NCBI RefSeq assembly: GCF_013396335.1
Contig: NZ_JABWSY010000016.1
Span: forward strand, 1 to 64,000
Direction of reading: 5' to 3'
Origin: Bacillus sp. EB106-08-02-XG196
Lineage (GTDB): Bacteria; Bacillota; Bacilli; Bacillales; Cytobacillaceae
Length of the DNA stretch: 64,000 nucleotides
Numbering within the stretch: position 1 is the first letter of the stretch; every line of letters begins with the position of its first letter. The notes beneath the pieces were generated by a model. It made no database searches. It saw only the letters and a list, made by a program, of their open reading frames with translations, and was not told where the DNA came from. Positions 18,851 through 28,443 of this stretch are shown piece after piece. A program made the translations under genes and the position numbers.

Positions 18851-18925
18851 ATGTATTCCCCTTCCTTACGTATTTTCCTATATTTTAACAGAAAAAGTAA
18901 GTTGTATCTAAGAGACAACAACTCA

Positions 18926-20383
18926 TCATTGATTGGCTATTATCGTAATTAATTTGTCTTCTATTTTCTTCCCTTTTGAGTCTTCCAATAGATTATTTAA
19001 CAAGATAGAAAATATTATGGTTTGTCCGCTTTTCGTGTTAACGTAACCGGATATGGTGCTGATGGTTGAGATGGTTCCAGTCTTCGCAATGACCTTCCCT
19101 CTAACCTCCGGACCTTTCATCCGGTTACGTAACGTACCGCCTTCCATTTTTTCACTTGCACCTGATATCGGTAGTGAATGCAGAAAGGCTGGAAACCAAC
19201 TTTGCTGCTGGACTGAAAATAGTAATTGCGATAACACAGTAGCCGGAACTAAATTGACATGAGATATCCCTGACCCATCCCTCAGCACCAACGTTTTGGG
19301 GTTTATCCCGAATTTGGTTAACTCTGCTTCCATGACCTTTAAACCCTTTTCCCAGCTGCCTTCCCCTTTTTCAACTTTCCCCATTTCTTTAACTAAGGTT
19401 TCCGCATGACCATTGTTGCTTAGCTTCATAAAAGGTACGAGTAGTTCAGAAAGTTTTATGGAACTATGGGTATGTACTATTTCAGCATTTGTTGGGGTGG
19501 TACCAGTTTTTATTTTTCCTGAAACTTGAATCCCTTGTTCAGTAAGTGATTGTTTAAAAAGGTCTAACGCATATCGCGTAGGATCCCAGACACCAATCCA
19601 CTCCTTTTCTGGCTTGGATTTAACAGGTAAAGTGCCAGTTATCGTAACAGTGTTTTTAGCATGTTCCCGCTCAATGTTTACTTTCTTGTTTCCATCTTCA
19701 GGCACCGTTTCAGTTTGATTGACAACCTTTATAAAGTCAGTATCAGGAGTGACCTTAATCTCAGCCTTATCACCTTTGCTATTGCCAGGTTTCACCTCTA
19801 TCATTACAGAGCCAGAATCATAATCCTTTGTTGGTGAAGCAGTTAAAGCGGAAATCTGTGCTCCATAATAGGCTTGTTCATCGCTCCATGGTAAATCTTC
19901 AGAATACCGGACATCATCGTACCAGCTATCGTCGCCAATTAGGTTACCGGTGATTTTTTTTATGCCGTGTTTCTTAATTTCTGCCGCCAATTTATCGAAG
20001 TCTGTTTTGAGGAGTGTTGGGTCGCCCTTCCCCTTTAAATAAAGGTTACCTTTGAGCGTTTTGTTTTTTACTGCACCGTCTGAGAGCAACTCAGTTTTGA
20101 AGGTATAATCTTCACCTAAAACAGATAACGCTGCTGCAGCTGTTAGCAGCTTCATATTAGAAGCCGGGCGCAGGCGGACATCTGCTAAATGATCATAAAT
20201 TACTTCACCAGTTTCCGCAGAACGTATGCTGATTCCTGCAATAGCCCCTTGTAAATGAGGATCTTCATTTAGCAGCTGATTCAACTGCTGAGTTAGATTA
20301 TTATCCGCGAGTACTGGATGTGATTGTGGGATTAATGCTGCTATTAATATAATTAGAACGATCAAATTCAATCTTTTCAGCAA
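18926..20383 (-). CDS. dacC: D-Ala-D-Ala carboxypeptidase/endopeptidase, PBP4 type (S13)
   Basis: Exported penicillin-binding protein of 485 residues that trims or cleaves peptidoglycan peptides. A signal peptide (about 1-26, ending PVLA) is followed by the S13 family catalytic motifs: SxxK as SNMK at 75-78, SNN near residue 330, and KTG near 435. The long insertion between the first two motifs is typical of the PBP4 group. The start is a TTG with a weak GGAAATG upstream, so a slightly different start is possible. In B. subtilis the counterpart DacC is made in stationary phase. Confidence 0.85.
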   Translation of the reverse strand: MLKRLNLIVLIILIAALIPQSHPVLADNNLTQQLNQLLNEDPHLQGAIAGISIRSAETGEVIYDHLADVRLRPASNMKLLTAAAALSVLGEDYTFKTELLSDGAVKNKTLKGNLYLKGKGDPTLLKTDFDKLAAEIKKHGIKKITGNLIGDDSWYDDVRYSEDLPWSDEQAYYGAQISALTASPTKDYDSGSVMIEVKPGNSKGDKAEIKVTPDTDFIKVVNQTETVPEDGNKKVNIEREHAKNTVTITGTLPVKSKPEKEWIGVWDPTRYALDLFKQSLTEQGIQVSGKIKTGTTPTNAEIVHTHSSIKLSELLVPFMKLSNNGHAETLVKEMGKVEKGEGSWEKGLKVMEAELTKFGINPKTLVLRDGSGISHVNLVPATVLSQLLFSVQQQSWFPAFLHSLPISGASEKMEGGTLRNRMKGPEVRGKVIAKTGTISTISTISGYVNTKSGQTIIFSILLNNLLEDSKGKKIEDKLITIIANQ

Positions 20384-20517
20384 AATTCATTTCCAACTTT
20401 CTCTTTTTTCATAAAGTCTTTCCTAAAATACAAACTTTCTACCATTTTCCAATTAATTTTTTTCCTAATTTTCCTCAAAAATAAATATATCCGCGCTGCC
20501 CCAAAAAACCAATGACC

Positions 20518-21783
20518 TTATTTCATAACGACAATATTTTCACTCAAATAAGCCCAATTCTGTGGTGCCGCCAAGCTTATTTGCCAAAAGGTAGTCCCTA
20601 ATAGATTGTAAACATCCATCAATCGATATTTTTCTATGAAACTTCTAATATCCTCAAACCACACCACCTGTTCTACCCCGGCACGATAATGCCGATACCA
20701 AGGGGACATGGAGTGCTGATCGAATTGGATTGGAGATCCTGTTGAAATGGCTTGATTTTGGGCTGATACAACTGACATGGCATGTGTAGTATTCGTTCCG
20801 ACCACCTTATCATAGCCATAAAGCGGGAGGGCAATTTGTAGTTTACGAGGATTGATTTGGGTGATGGAGTATTGAACAACCTGCTCCATCCACCATATCG
20901 GTGCGATAGGATCCGGAGGACCGCCTGGATATCCATAATCAATCGTCATCACCGCAACCATATCCGCTATGCTCCCAATGGCGGCATAATCATATGCCCC
21001 AATAATCCGATTCGTTGGAATATCCTCCGTTTTCGCATGCACATTTACTTGCAGGATCAATTCTCCCAATGCATTCTTTAATTCTCTTAAAAATAGATTG
21101 AAATCATTTCGCTGAGGGGGTGGAATAAATTCAAAGTCAATCGATACCCCGCCAAATCCCCTTTGCCTGGTCAAATTCACAATACTAAGAACCAAATTCC
21201 TGCGGTAAACAGGATTAGCTAGTACATGACCTGCTAACTCCGCACTAAAATCAACTCCCGTAAAATTACGGATCATCAACAATGGTGTAACATTCAATTT
21301 TTTACTTCGTGCTACAATCGCTGAATCCTCAATTTCGTTATAGGCATAACCCTCTGCTGTAAATGAATACGCCACAACCGCTAAATAAGTTAATTGTCCG
21401 GCGAGTGAATCTAATATTGACAGAACCACACTCCCACCTGATGGCACGAGAAATCCTAATGTCGATATTCTTAATTTTATTGGTGAGGGAATGTTGATAA
21501 TTTGACCAATAAAAAGCTGGTTCGGGTCAACCCCAGGATTTGCCCCTAAAATCGATGTAATATCGGTATTAAATCTCTGGGCTAATTCCCAAAATTGGTC
21601 ACCTGGTTTTATTTTATAGGAGCGGATTGAAGGTTGGTTGTCGGGAAGATACAAGGCGAGGCCTGGAACGAGAGAACTAGTGGATGGCAATCCATTTAGC
21701 TCAACAATGGTTTGCATGGATACTCCATACCTATTGGAAATTGCCCATAAATTTTCTCCCGTACTCACCACATGAACAACCAT
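20518..21783 (-). CDS. LysM-GH18 spore cortex/peptidoglycan hydrolase (YaaH/YdhD type)
   Basis: A 421-residue protein with two N-terminal LysM repeats (about 1-46 and 52-97) that bind peptidoglycan, followed by a glycoside hydrolase 18 domain. The catalytic strand GFGGVSIDFEFIPP carries the D-x-E pair of GH18. Bacillus relatives (YaaH/SleL, YdhD) are N-acetylglucosaminidases made in spores and acting on cortex. No signal peptide is present, as in those spore proteins. AAAGGGGTG precedes the ATG at 21783; the upstream extension is rejected. Confidence 0.85.
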   Translation of the reverse strand: MVVHVVSTGENLWAISNRYGVSMQTIVELNGLPSTSSLVPGLALYLPDNQPSIRSYKIKPGDQFWELAQRFNTDITSILGANPGVDPNQLFIGQIINIPSPIKLRISTLGFLVPSGGSVVLSILDSLAGQLTYLAVVAYSFTAEGYAYNEIEDSAIVARSKKLNVTPLLMIRNFTGVDFSAELAGHVLANPVYRRNLVLSIVNLTRQRGFGGVSIDFEFIPPPQRNDFNLFLRELKNALGELILQVNVHAKTEDIPTNRIIGAYDYAAIGSIADMVAVMTIDYGYPGGPPDPIAPIWWMEQVVQYSITQINPRKLQIALPLYGYDKVVGTNTTHAMSVVSAQNQAISTGSPIQFDQHSMSPWYRHYRAGVEQVVWFEDIRSFIEKYRLMDVYNLLGTTFWQISLAAPQNWAYLSENIVVMK

Positions 21784-21850
21784 TTTCTCACACCCCTTTA
21801 CCATCATCATATGGTGATTTATCTTGTAATATTGCTCTTTCAATGAAAAA

Positions 21851-21874
21851 AACGAACTGAAAAAACAGTCCGTT
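21851..21874 (-). terminator. Terminator of the hen1-pnkp operon
   Basis: The stem AACG-g-ACTG/CAGT-t-CGTT with a 6-base loop is followed by a T7 run on the minus strand, nine bases past the pnkp stop. Confidence 0.75.
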
Positions 21875-21882
21875 TGTCTTGC

Positions 21883-24483
21883 TTATAATCGTGGGTCGAT
21901 AGGCTCTGCTTCTAAAGCCAGTATTCCTAACACACATTCATGAACACGTTCCAGTGACTCTCTCTTTACAAATCGATTAACACCCTCGACCCCAAGGGAA
22001 AATCCCTTTAAAGCATTACGCTGTTTCTTTCCTGGATTGCGTTTCTTTAACCGTGATAAATTTTCAGGAAGCAGATAATCTATTCCATAGATGATATGCA
22101 AATACTTGCGGCCTCTCACTTTTATCGCTGGCTGCAGTAGTTTTCCTTTATGGCGCGTAATATACGATTCGGGTTTAACAACAAATCCTTCATGTCCATC
22201 CTCGGTCATTTCCTCCCACCATTCAATGGCCGCTTTCATTGTTGCTTCATCGTTTACAACCCGGTATTCTGTTTCCAAAAACAATTGAGAAATCCCGCTG
22301 AATTCTTTATTTTTCTCCATATGCCAAGTATGAGGCTTGTCAAAAAATGTTTCCGAGCTGTGAGCCAGCGTGTGAAAAGGTGCGATTTGAATTCCTTCCA
22401 AACCTTCTGTTTCCCAACAGTATTTCTGATATACTTCATTAAAGACTTTAGCATTTTCAATCCCGACATCCACTTGCTGAACCCAGTTCAGGACATCTTT
22501 GCCACTGTCAATAGCCTGTTGAAGTGAACCTTTCAACTTCGTGCGGTCAAGCAATGCCATTTCCCCAACATGTGCATATTGGTTTAAAACCAGATCCTTC
22601 GCCTTTAAATTCCATGGCAGAATCTCAGCATCAAGGAGCACAAAATCGGTGTTGTACCTTTCAAAATAACCATTTTTCACTAAATCCTCATTCAAGCTGC
22701 TGACTACTTGTTCTTGCAATTCTTTTTGAAAAAATGGCCTGCCTGTCCGGGAATAAATGGTGCCCAATGTTTCCCTGCCTATATACTCCTTGGCAATTTC
22801 TTTATTTTTAAATAAAAACAAAATGCCTCGACTGCCCATATGTTTCTTCTCCACGACCATGGTTTCAACACCATTGGCTTGATAGTATTCAAATGCCTCC
22901 ATTGGATGCTCAAGGTACCCTTCCAGCCTGGAAGGTTTTGGTGTCGGACTCATCGTTGGTGGAAGATAGACGATATCCTCAAGTGGCAGAGTGTAATGAG
23001 ATACATCATCCAAAGCTGGTTTCACTCCATCGTCATAAATAATGATCTCGCCGTAATGTTCCGTCAACACGGAATAACCTTCTAAGAATTTCATGATATT
23101 CGGGGGTGCCAGCCTATTGAGTTCCCATTCCTTCAACGGATTGTCTGGCACATTCGCATAGTCCTGTTTCGCCTTGACCGAAACAAATTGTTGTTCCGGA
23201 TAACGATAGGCGGTTAAACTTCCTCCAAACACAACACCTTGGTCAATATTAAGAGTGTTGTTTACCAGTAATGGCTGCGGCTTTGGATCATGCCCCCAAA
23301 GAATAAGTTCACTTGATTTATGAGAAATGGACCAATCTTTTCGAATCGGCTTCCCGTGTTCATCCAGCCCCTCACTATCACCATAACGGCAAAAATCAGA
23401 AATACGCGCTGACTGTTTTCCGATATAGTAATCCTTAATGCCTGCATGGGCGGCTACAACTGCATTAACCCCATTTTTCCGAACAATATAATGAGATTTT
23501 GCTTCTAAAAGCACCTCTTTTAGAAGCCCCTTTAACTTTTCTGCAGCTTCACTGCCATTTTTACGTTCATATTCCTCAAATTCAGCGGCAACATTTTCAT
23601 CACCATGAGCCATCTTTACATTTTTCTCATCGAGCCAGCGGGCAATTTTCCAGCCATGGTTGCTGTCAATCATATAGGCAAATCCGGCTTCTACATGCTT
23701 TTGAAAAAATTGCAGTGTTTCAATTGATTTTGGCCCCCGGCTCAACACATCACCAAGTGAAAGAATCTTCCTCCCCTCAGGATGAATGTAGTAACCTTCT
23801 TCATTTTCCTGATACCCCAATTGGGTTAACATTTCAATAAATTCATCAAAGCAGCCATGAATATCCCCGATAAAATCGATTCCGTTTCCTACATCGATAA
23901 AAAGCGGGTTTTCAAGACGATTTATGTTGAGTATTTGAAGTTCGTCTTCGCCAAGCATATAGACACGACGATATGGTTTCTTTTTAATGAACCGAAGCAC
24001 ATTTTTAAAATGTTGATACTGCTGCTTGATTCGGTTTCTGCCCCGAGAGAAAGCCCGTTCACTATCTCGTCTTAGTAATTCCGTTTCTGATATATTTAAG
24101 ACCATTGCAATTACAGGGACGTGATATTTCTTCCCCATTTGCAGGTATTTATCATGCTCATCCTCGCGTAAATGGGTAGCATCGATAAATGTTAATTTAT
24201 TGAGTTGGCAGCGCTTTGCAATGACATAATCCATGGCGTCAAACGCAGCACCAGATATTTGCTGATATTCGTTAAACAGTGCGTCACTTTCGTCTTTGGG
24301 ACGGCCGTTCCAGCTAATAAATTCAATATCACTGACCAGTACTCGGAATTGATCAGAACTGACCACTTCAGAAGCGAGAATTTGTTCTTCTTGAATTAAT
24401 TGGTTTAATAAAGTTGTTTTTCCGGTATTAGAGGGTCCGACAAGCAGGACGATACCGGCGTGAGGTAAATGGATCGTTGTCAT
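21883..24483 (-). CDS. pnkp: Polynucleotide kinase-phosphatase-ligase, bacterial RNA repair (Pnkp)
   Basis: An 866-residue three-domain RNA end-healing enzyme, close to the 870 residues of Clostridium thermocellum Pnkp. In order: an N-terminal 5'-kinase with P-loop GPSNTGKTT (15-23); a central calcineurin-type 2',3'-phosphatase with GDIHGCFDE, LGDVLSRGP and SNHG; and a C-terminal adenylyltransferase with lysine motif EKKHMGSRG near residue 545. Such enzymes mend RNAs cut by ribotoxins, and ligation requires the partner Hen1. The gene overlaps the hen1 stop by one base (TAATG), so the two are coupled. All catalytic signatures look intact. Confidence 0.93.
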   Translation of the reverse strand: MTTIHLPHAGIVLLVGPSNTGKTTLLNQLIQEEQILASEVVSSDQFRVLVSDIEFISWNGRPKDESDALFNEYQQISGAAFDAMDYVIAKRCQLNKLTFIDATHLREDEHDKYLQMGKKYHVPVIAMVLNISETELLRRDSERAFSRGRNRIKQQYQHFKNVLRFIKKKPYRRVYMLGEDELQILNINRLENPLFIDVGNGIDFIGDIHGCFDEFIEMLTQLGYQENEEGYYIHPEGRKILSLGDVLSRGPKSIETLQFFQKHVEAGFAYMIDSNHGWKIARWLDEKNVKMAHGDENVAAEFEEYERKNGSEAAEKLKGLLKEVLLEAKSHYIVRKNGVNAVVAAHAGIKDYYIGKQSARISDFCRYGDSEGLDEHGKPIRKDWSISHKSSELILWGHDPKPQPLLVNNTLNIDQGVVFGGSLTAYRYPEQQFVSVKAKQDYANVPDNPLKEWELNRLAPPNIMKFLEGYSVLTEHYGEIIIYDDGVKPALDDVSHYTLPLEDIVYLPPTMSPTPKPSRLEGYLEHPMEAFEYYQANGVETMVVEKKHMGSRGILFLFKNKEIAKEYIGRETLGTIYSRTGRPFFQKELQEQVVSSLNEDLVKNGYFERYNTDFVLLDAEILPWNLKAKDLVLNQYAHVGEMALLDRTKLKGSLQQAIDSGKDVLNWVQQVDVGIENAKVFNEVYQKYCWETEGLEGIQIAPFHTLAHSSETFFDKPHTWHMEKNKEFSGISQLFLETEYRVVNDEATMKAAIEWWEEMTEDGHEGFVVKPESYITRHKGKLLQPAIKVRGRKYLHIIYGIDYLLPENLSRLKKRNPGKKQRNALKGFSLGVEGVNRFVKRESLERVHECVLGILALEAEPIDPRL

Positions 24484-25826
24484 TACTCCTCCTCCCTTCT
24501 GAAAATGGCCATTTGGGTTGGATGACCATATGTTTTATGCTCTTCGCCAATCCCTTGAATATTTACATGATATGGATAGTCTCGGGTCCATGCCTCAACA
24601 TTTTGTGCGAATTCAACTCTTGTCCATTCAAAACGATGGTCGTCATGACGCATTTCTTCATCCATCACATAGAGCACATTGTATTCTTGATTTGGTGTCG
24701 TCACAATCAGCGTCTTTGGACGATAGTCATTCAGGATGGTATCAAATATTTTAGGGAGCCTGTCCTCATGGATATGTTCGATTACTTCACACAAAATGAT
24801 AATATCTTTATTTTGCAAACGATTATCAAAATAAAATAATGACCCTGGTAATGATTGCGGTTGAACATACCCTTCTTTTGCAATCACTTGCTCAAAGCGA
24901 TCTATAGCTTGAAGTCGTGATTTATTCGAGGGCTCAATCGATAGAATTTCTTTAACACCTTCGACAAAACCCAGTTGGGCAGAGAGTCGCCCTTCACCGG
25001 CACCAAGGTCTACAATGGTTTCTTTATAGGGCAGTGTTTTTATATGGTTCAATATATATTCATAACGAAGATCATTTAAACGGACCTTAAGGCTATGATC
25101 CTGATTAGGGATGTGTTGTTTCTTTTCGTAGTATTTTGATTGAGAAATAAGTGCATTAAAACGGAGTGCACGTTTTACAATGAACTGCTTCAACGGATGA
25201 TTTTCTAGCCATCCTTCCCCGTATCGATCCAGTTTTTCAATTTCTCTTTCATCTAAAAAATAATGTTTATAGTTATCGATTACTGGAATGAGGATAGAAA
25301 CATGCTTTAACGCACTCTGGACGCTTTGGCTGCCAGATAGTGTGACAAATCGGGCAGAGCTTATTTCCTGGATGGTGCTCACACCCCGTTCAACTTTCAC
25401 TTTGTAACCGATGGGTTCAAACAAATCAGCAATCTCTTGATCATGCAAATCCGTTGCCACCGGTCCAAATGAGAGCTCCATGTCAAAAGGATGGTCCACC
25501 CACTTCAAATACTCTTCATCCGGTTTTCCATTCAAGGCTGTACCTAGTGCCTTACGGATAGTGGTGATAAATAAACTGCTAACCGCGAACTCTCGGTCAT
25601 TTATGTAATGGGTAATATCATATAAATCGGCTGAGTTTCGCACTAAATCTATCGGGTCAGGCTTTACATAGATAACAAATTGTACTTCTTCTTTTGTGAA
25701 AATAGGATAAACAAGGCGGACCTTGAAGCCTTTCTCATCCCGCTCATACGGATTATTAGGGTTTTTCGCGATTAGGTACGAGACCACATCTGCACCAGGT
25801 CCCCTTACGGTTAAAGATAGCTGCAT
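24483..25826 (-). CDS. hen1: 3'-terminal RNA ribose 2'-O-methyltransferase Hen1
   Basis: Hen1 methylates the 2'-OH at the broken 3' end during RNA repair, so that the mended site resists repeat cleavage. The protein of about 447 residues has an N-terminal Pnkp-activating region and a C-terminal SAM methyltransferase: SAM motif VDLGAGEGRLS, the Mn-dependent catalytic block CEVIEHIHEDR (Glu, Glu, His) and the later His of DDHRFEW. The ATG at 25826 (MQLSLTV) is preferred over the GTG nine bases upstream because bacterial Hen1 proteins begin this way; neither has a perfect site. First gene of the operon with pnkp. Confidence 0.92.
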   Translation of the reverse strand: MQLSLTVRGPGADVVSYLIAKNPNNPYERDEKGFKVRLVYPIFTKEEVQFVIYVKPDPIDLVRNSADLYDITHYINDREFAVSSLFITTIRKALGTALNGKPDEEYLKWVDHPFDMELSFGPVATDLHDQEIADLFEPIGYKVKVERGVSTIQEISSARFVTLSGSQSVQSALKHVSILIPVIDNYKHYFLDEREIEKLDRYGEGWLENHPLKQFIVKRALRFNALISQSKYYEKKQHIPNQDHSLKVRLNDLRYEYILNHIKTLPYKETIVDLGAGEGRLSAQLGFVEGVKEILSIEPSNKSRLQAIDRFEQVIAKEGYVQPQSLPGSLFYFDNRLQNKDIIILCEVIEHIHEDRLPKIFDTILNDYRPKTLIVTTPNQEYNVLYVMDEEMRHDDHRFEWTRVEFAQNVEAWTRDYPYHVNIQGIGEEHKTYGHPTQMAIFRREEE

Positions 25827-25961
25827 ACAATGCACTTCACTTTCTTCTGAAGTATTTTTCCATTACCATTATCATTACATAAAAATGGATATTTTAGAAA
25901 TATGTTGATAAAAATTCTGTTATTCGGGTTTTTCCCTGTGATGCTTGGAGGGTTGATTATT

Positions 25962-25986
25962 CATAGGCGGAGAATTTCCGGCTATG
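25962..25986 (-). repeat. Palindromic repeat, copy 1
   Basis: CATAG-GCGGA and TTCCGG-CTATG form an imperfect palindrome. On the minus strand it reads CGGAAATTCTCCGC followed by CTAT, the core shared with copies at 26074 and 26126. The 547-bp gap between hen1 and the thiolase gene (25827-26373) holds these three copies, a terminator and no gene that I can see. Confidence 0.6.
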
Positions 25987-26073
25987 GTATAAAAAGGAAC
26001 CTTAAGAAGCAGATATAAGCAGACTATTCCGGTTAACTGCTTTAAATAGTACAAAATCCAATGGATTGGATAC

Positions 26074-26098
26074 AATAAGCGGAAAAACTCCGCTTATT
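26074..26098 (+). repeat. Palindromic repeat, copy 2
   Basis: AATAAGCGGA and TCCGCTTATT form a perfect 10-bp-arm palindrome around AAAAC. It shares the CGGAAA..CTCCGCTTAT core with the other two copies in this gap. It could form a hairpin in RNA but has no T run. Confidence 0.65.
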
Positions 26099-26125
26099 GA
26101 AGGAAATATGGGGAATTCCCAATTT

Positions 26126-26147
26126 AAACGGAAATTCTCCGCTTATT
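26126..26147 (+). repeat. Palindromic repeat, copy 3
   Basis: AAACGGAAATTCTCCGCTTA: the same core as copies 1 and 2, with a degenerate left arm, so the hairpin is weaker. The spacing to copy 2 is about 50 bp. Confidence 0.55.
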
Positions 26148-26270
26148 TTCCTAACACAGTAAAATCAACATTCAGCTTTAACACAGCATACCTAAAAAAC
26201 AATTAAATCTTAGAAAGAACCTTAAAACTAAATAAATTGCAATTAGTTGATTTATTTACAAAAATAAAAC

Positions 26271-26302
26271 AGCATCAAACCATAAAAAGTTTGATGCTTT
26301 TT
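26271..26302. terminator. Terminator downstream of the thiolase gene
   Basis: AGCATCAAAC and GTTTGATGCT form a perfect 10-bp stem with an 8-base loop, and T-rich tracts flank both sides. It is the first strong hairpin past the thiolase stop and likely ends the long catabolic operon. Confidence 0.75.
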
Positions 26303-26373
26303 GGTAATGATATTGTCTATCTGTAAAGCGAATCTTCAAACCAACTAATTCCCCATTATTGTTCCATGCAGCA

Positions 26374-27549
26374 TTATACTGCTTCAATGATGATTGAAAC
26401 GCCTTGTCCTCCGCCCACACATAAGGAGGCTAACCCAATTTGTTTCTTTTGACGTCTTAATTCATGAACTAAGGTAACCAAAATCCGTGCACCTGAACAT
26501 CCGATTGGGTGACCTAATGCTATCGCTCCTCCATTAACATTAATAATCTCCTCTGGCAAACCTAATTCCTTATTTACTGCCAGGACTTGTGCTGCAAATG
26601 CTTCATTTAGCTCTGCCAATTCGATATCCTGTATTGTAAGATTTGCTCTGGTTAAAGCTTTTTGTGTCGCCGGGACTGGTCCAATGCCCATGATAGAAGG
26701 AGAAACAGCGGAACTCGCAACCGAACGAATTTTGGCAAGTGGTTTTAAATTGTATTCCTTTACAGCTTGTTCAGAAGCAACAATGACTGCAGCTGCCCCA
26801 TCATTTAATGACGAAGCATTTCCAGCTGTCACCGTCCCATTCTCTTTAAAAGCTGGTTTTAATGTTAGTAATTTCTCTAGATTAGTATTTTTTATATTCT
26901 CATCTTCTGTAAATAGAGTGGCACCATGCTTGCTTTTAATAGCGACAGGAATAATTTCTTCTTCGAATTTACCTTGTTCTTTAGCTTTAATAGCTTTTTG
27001 CTGGCTCTCTAACGCAAAAATATCTTGTTCCTCTCGAGAAATAAGATAGCGTTCTACTAAATTTTCAGCTGTAATCCCCATATGGTAACCTTCTATTGCA
27101 CAGTGAAGTCCATCATGAAAGAGTGCATCCACTGTCCGTAAATCTCCCAATTTCTGTCCCCACCTTGCATTCATCACCAAATGCGGGACATTACTCATAC
27201 TTTCTGTCCCCCCTGCAATCACAACATTTGAATCTCCTGCAAGAATTTGGTGATAGGCTAATGTAATCGCGCGCAATCCAGATGCACATTGTTTATCAAT
27301 GGTAATGGCTGGTACAGACACAGGTATCCCAGAATGGATAGCTGCTTGTCTTGCTGGGTTTCCTTTGAGTCCTGATTTTAGTACATTTCCTAGTACTACC
27401 TCATCAATGCATTCAGCCGAAAGACTAGATCGTTGCCACACTTCCTTAACAACAGTCGTTGCAAGTTGTACAGCACCTACATCTTTCAATGCACCACCGA
27501 AACTCCCTATTGGAGTTCTGAGTGCCTCAACTAAGTATACATTTTGCAT
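26374..27549 (-). CDS. Acetyl-CoA C-acetyltransferase (thiolase)
   Basis: A 391-residue thiolase that cleaves 3-ketoacyl-CoA to acetyl-CoA or condenses acetyl-CoA units for PHA precursor supply. The catalytic residues are all present: nucleophile C88 in DKQCASG, H347 in GHPIG and C377 in CVGGGQG. Length is standard for biosynthetic and degradative thiolases. GGGGG precedes the ATG. It is the last gene of the long minus-strand run from 39,003, after a phasin-like gene and downstream of phaC, so it can serve either direction of flux. Degradative or biosynthetic preference cannot be read from sequence. Confidence 0.9.
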   Translation of the reverse strand: MQNVYLVEALRTPIGSFGGALKDVGAVQLATTVVKEVWQRSSLSAECIDEVVLGNVLKSGLKGNPARQAAIHSGIPVSVPAITIDKQCASGLRAITLAYHQILAGDSNVVIAGGTESMSNVPHLVMNARWGQKLGDLRTVDALFHDGLHCAIEGYHMGITAENLVERYLISREEQDIFALESQQKAIKAKEQGKFEEEIIPVAIKSKHGATLFTEDENIKNTNLEKLLTLKPAFKENGTVTAGNASSLNDGAAAVIVASEQAVKEYNLKPLAKIRSVASSAVSPSIMGIGPVPATQKALTRANLTIQDIELAELNEAFAAQVLAVNKELGLPEEIINVNGGAIALGHPIGCSGARILVTLVHELRRQKKQIGLASLCVGGGQGVSIIIEAV

Positions 27550-27615
27550 TCACTATCCCCCACTTTACCTAAAATAGCGGTTTTGTCCGCGGTTTTACTT
27601 GACTCTTCACTTTAA

Positions 27616-27816
27616 TTAACTTGATTTTTCCGAGGAAGTTTTTGACATAGAATACATGGGTTGTTTTGAAAAATGGTAAGTTTGGTAATTATAATAAACT
27701 TTTGCAATCGCAAAATTTTCACAAAGTGAGCACTTAATTTGATACCAAGCTTTGCTAACATGGGGAGCATCTAAAGCTGGCAGTGATTGTTTCATATGTG
27801 TGTTACATACCCACAT
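27616..27816 (-). CDS. Small putative zinc-binding protein, 66 aa
   Basis: A small protein beginning MWVCNTHMKQ and containing a later CSLC. The pair C-x2-H plus C-x2-C is the layout of a short zinc finger, and similar 60-70 residue proteins occur widely in Bacillus. AGAGAGGTG stands before the ATG, supporting translation. It lies 32 bp downstream of the phasin-like gene and 66 bp upstream of the thiolase gene, in the same direction. Function unknown. Confidence 0.65.
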   Translation of the reverse strand: MWVCNTHMKQSLPALDAPHVSKAWYQIKCSLCENFAIAKVYYNYQTYHFSKQPMYSMSKTSSEKSS

Positions 27817-27848
27817 AATCTCACCTCTCTCACAATTTTTTTATTCAT

Positions 27849-28418
27849 TTATTCGTTTGAAGGCACCATATATTTATTTAAAGGAAAGAATACATTCTCA
27901 AATGGATTTGTTAAGAAATTAAGGAATATTATCTGATTTTTTTGGATAATAGAAAATGTTTCTTTTATATTTTTCACATACAAATTTCGATAATTTCGTC
28001 TATAAACAATATATTTATCTAGTGTGTTTATAATAGTTTCAGAGTAATTACCATTTAATAGATTATCTAAAGGACTTATGAGGAGCTCTGATGATAGATT
28101 TTTAATTTGATCCACTTGATTATTAATTTCCTCAAATGAATTTAATAGGGTTAGATTGTGCAAACCTGTAGTTGATGTCAATAATTGTTCTCGTGACATT
28201 TCTTCCAATTCAAAAAGTTCTTTTGTAATTTGGTTTATGAGTTCGCTTACATTTGTTTGATTTTGTTTCACATTTTCAGCCAATCGTTTTGAAGATTGCA
28301 GCAGAACTTCTTCTCGAAAATTTTCTTCTTTATCCCAATCATCAATTTTTTGAATCGCTTGATTCCATAGTTGGTCTATAGATGAACCATTTTTTTTGAT
28401 TTTATTAACTACCGTCAT
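27849..28418 (-). CDS. Phasin-like PHA granule-associated protein
   Basis: A 189-residue, mostly helical, coiled-coil-rich protein without membrane segments or signal peptide. It has the length, amphipathic helices and Asn/Gln/Leu-rich composition of phasins, which coat PHA granules, and it lies in the PHA gene cluster between phaC and thiolase. The phasin role is inferred from context and composition, not from a specific motif. The ATG at 28418 follows AGGAGG; the longer frame is rejected. Confidence 0.55.
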   Translation of the reverse strand: MTVVNKIKKNGSSIDQLWNQAIQKIDDWDKEENFREEVLLQSSKRLAENVKQNQTNVSELINQITKELFELEEMSREQLLTSTTGLHNLTLLNSFEEINNQVDQIKNLSSELLISPLDNLLNGNYSETIINTLDKYIVYRRNYRNLYVKNIKETFSIIQKNQIIFLNFLTNPFENVFFPLNKYMVPSNE

Positions 28419-28443
28419 TTCATTTCCTCCTATTAGGACATAT

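Noticed and set aside
25962..26147. CRISPR array
   Set aside because: Only three short palindromic copies with irregular spacing and mixed orientation, and no cas genes.
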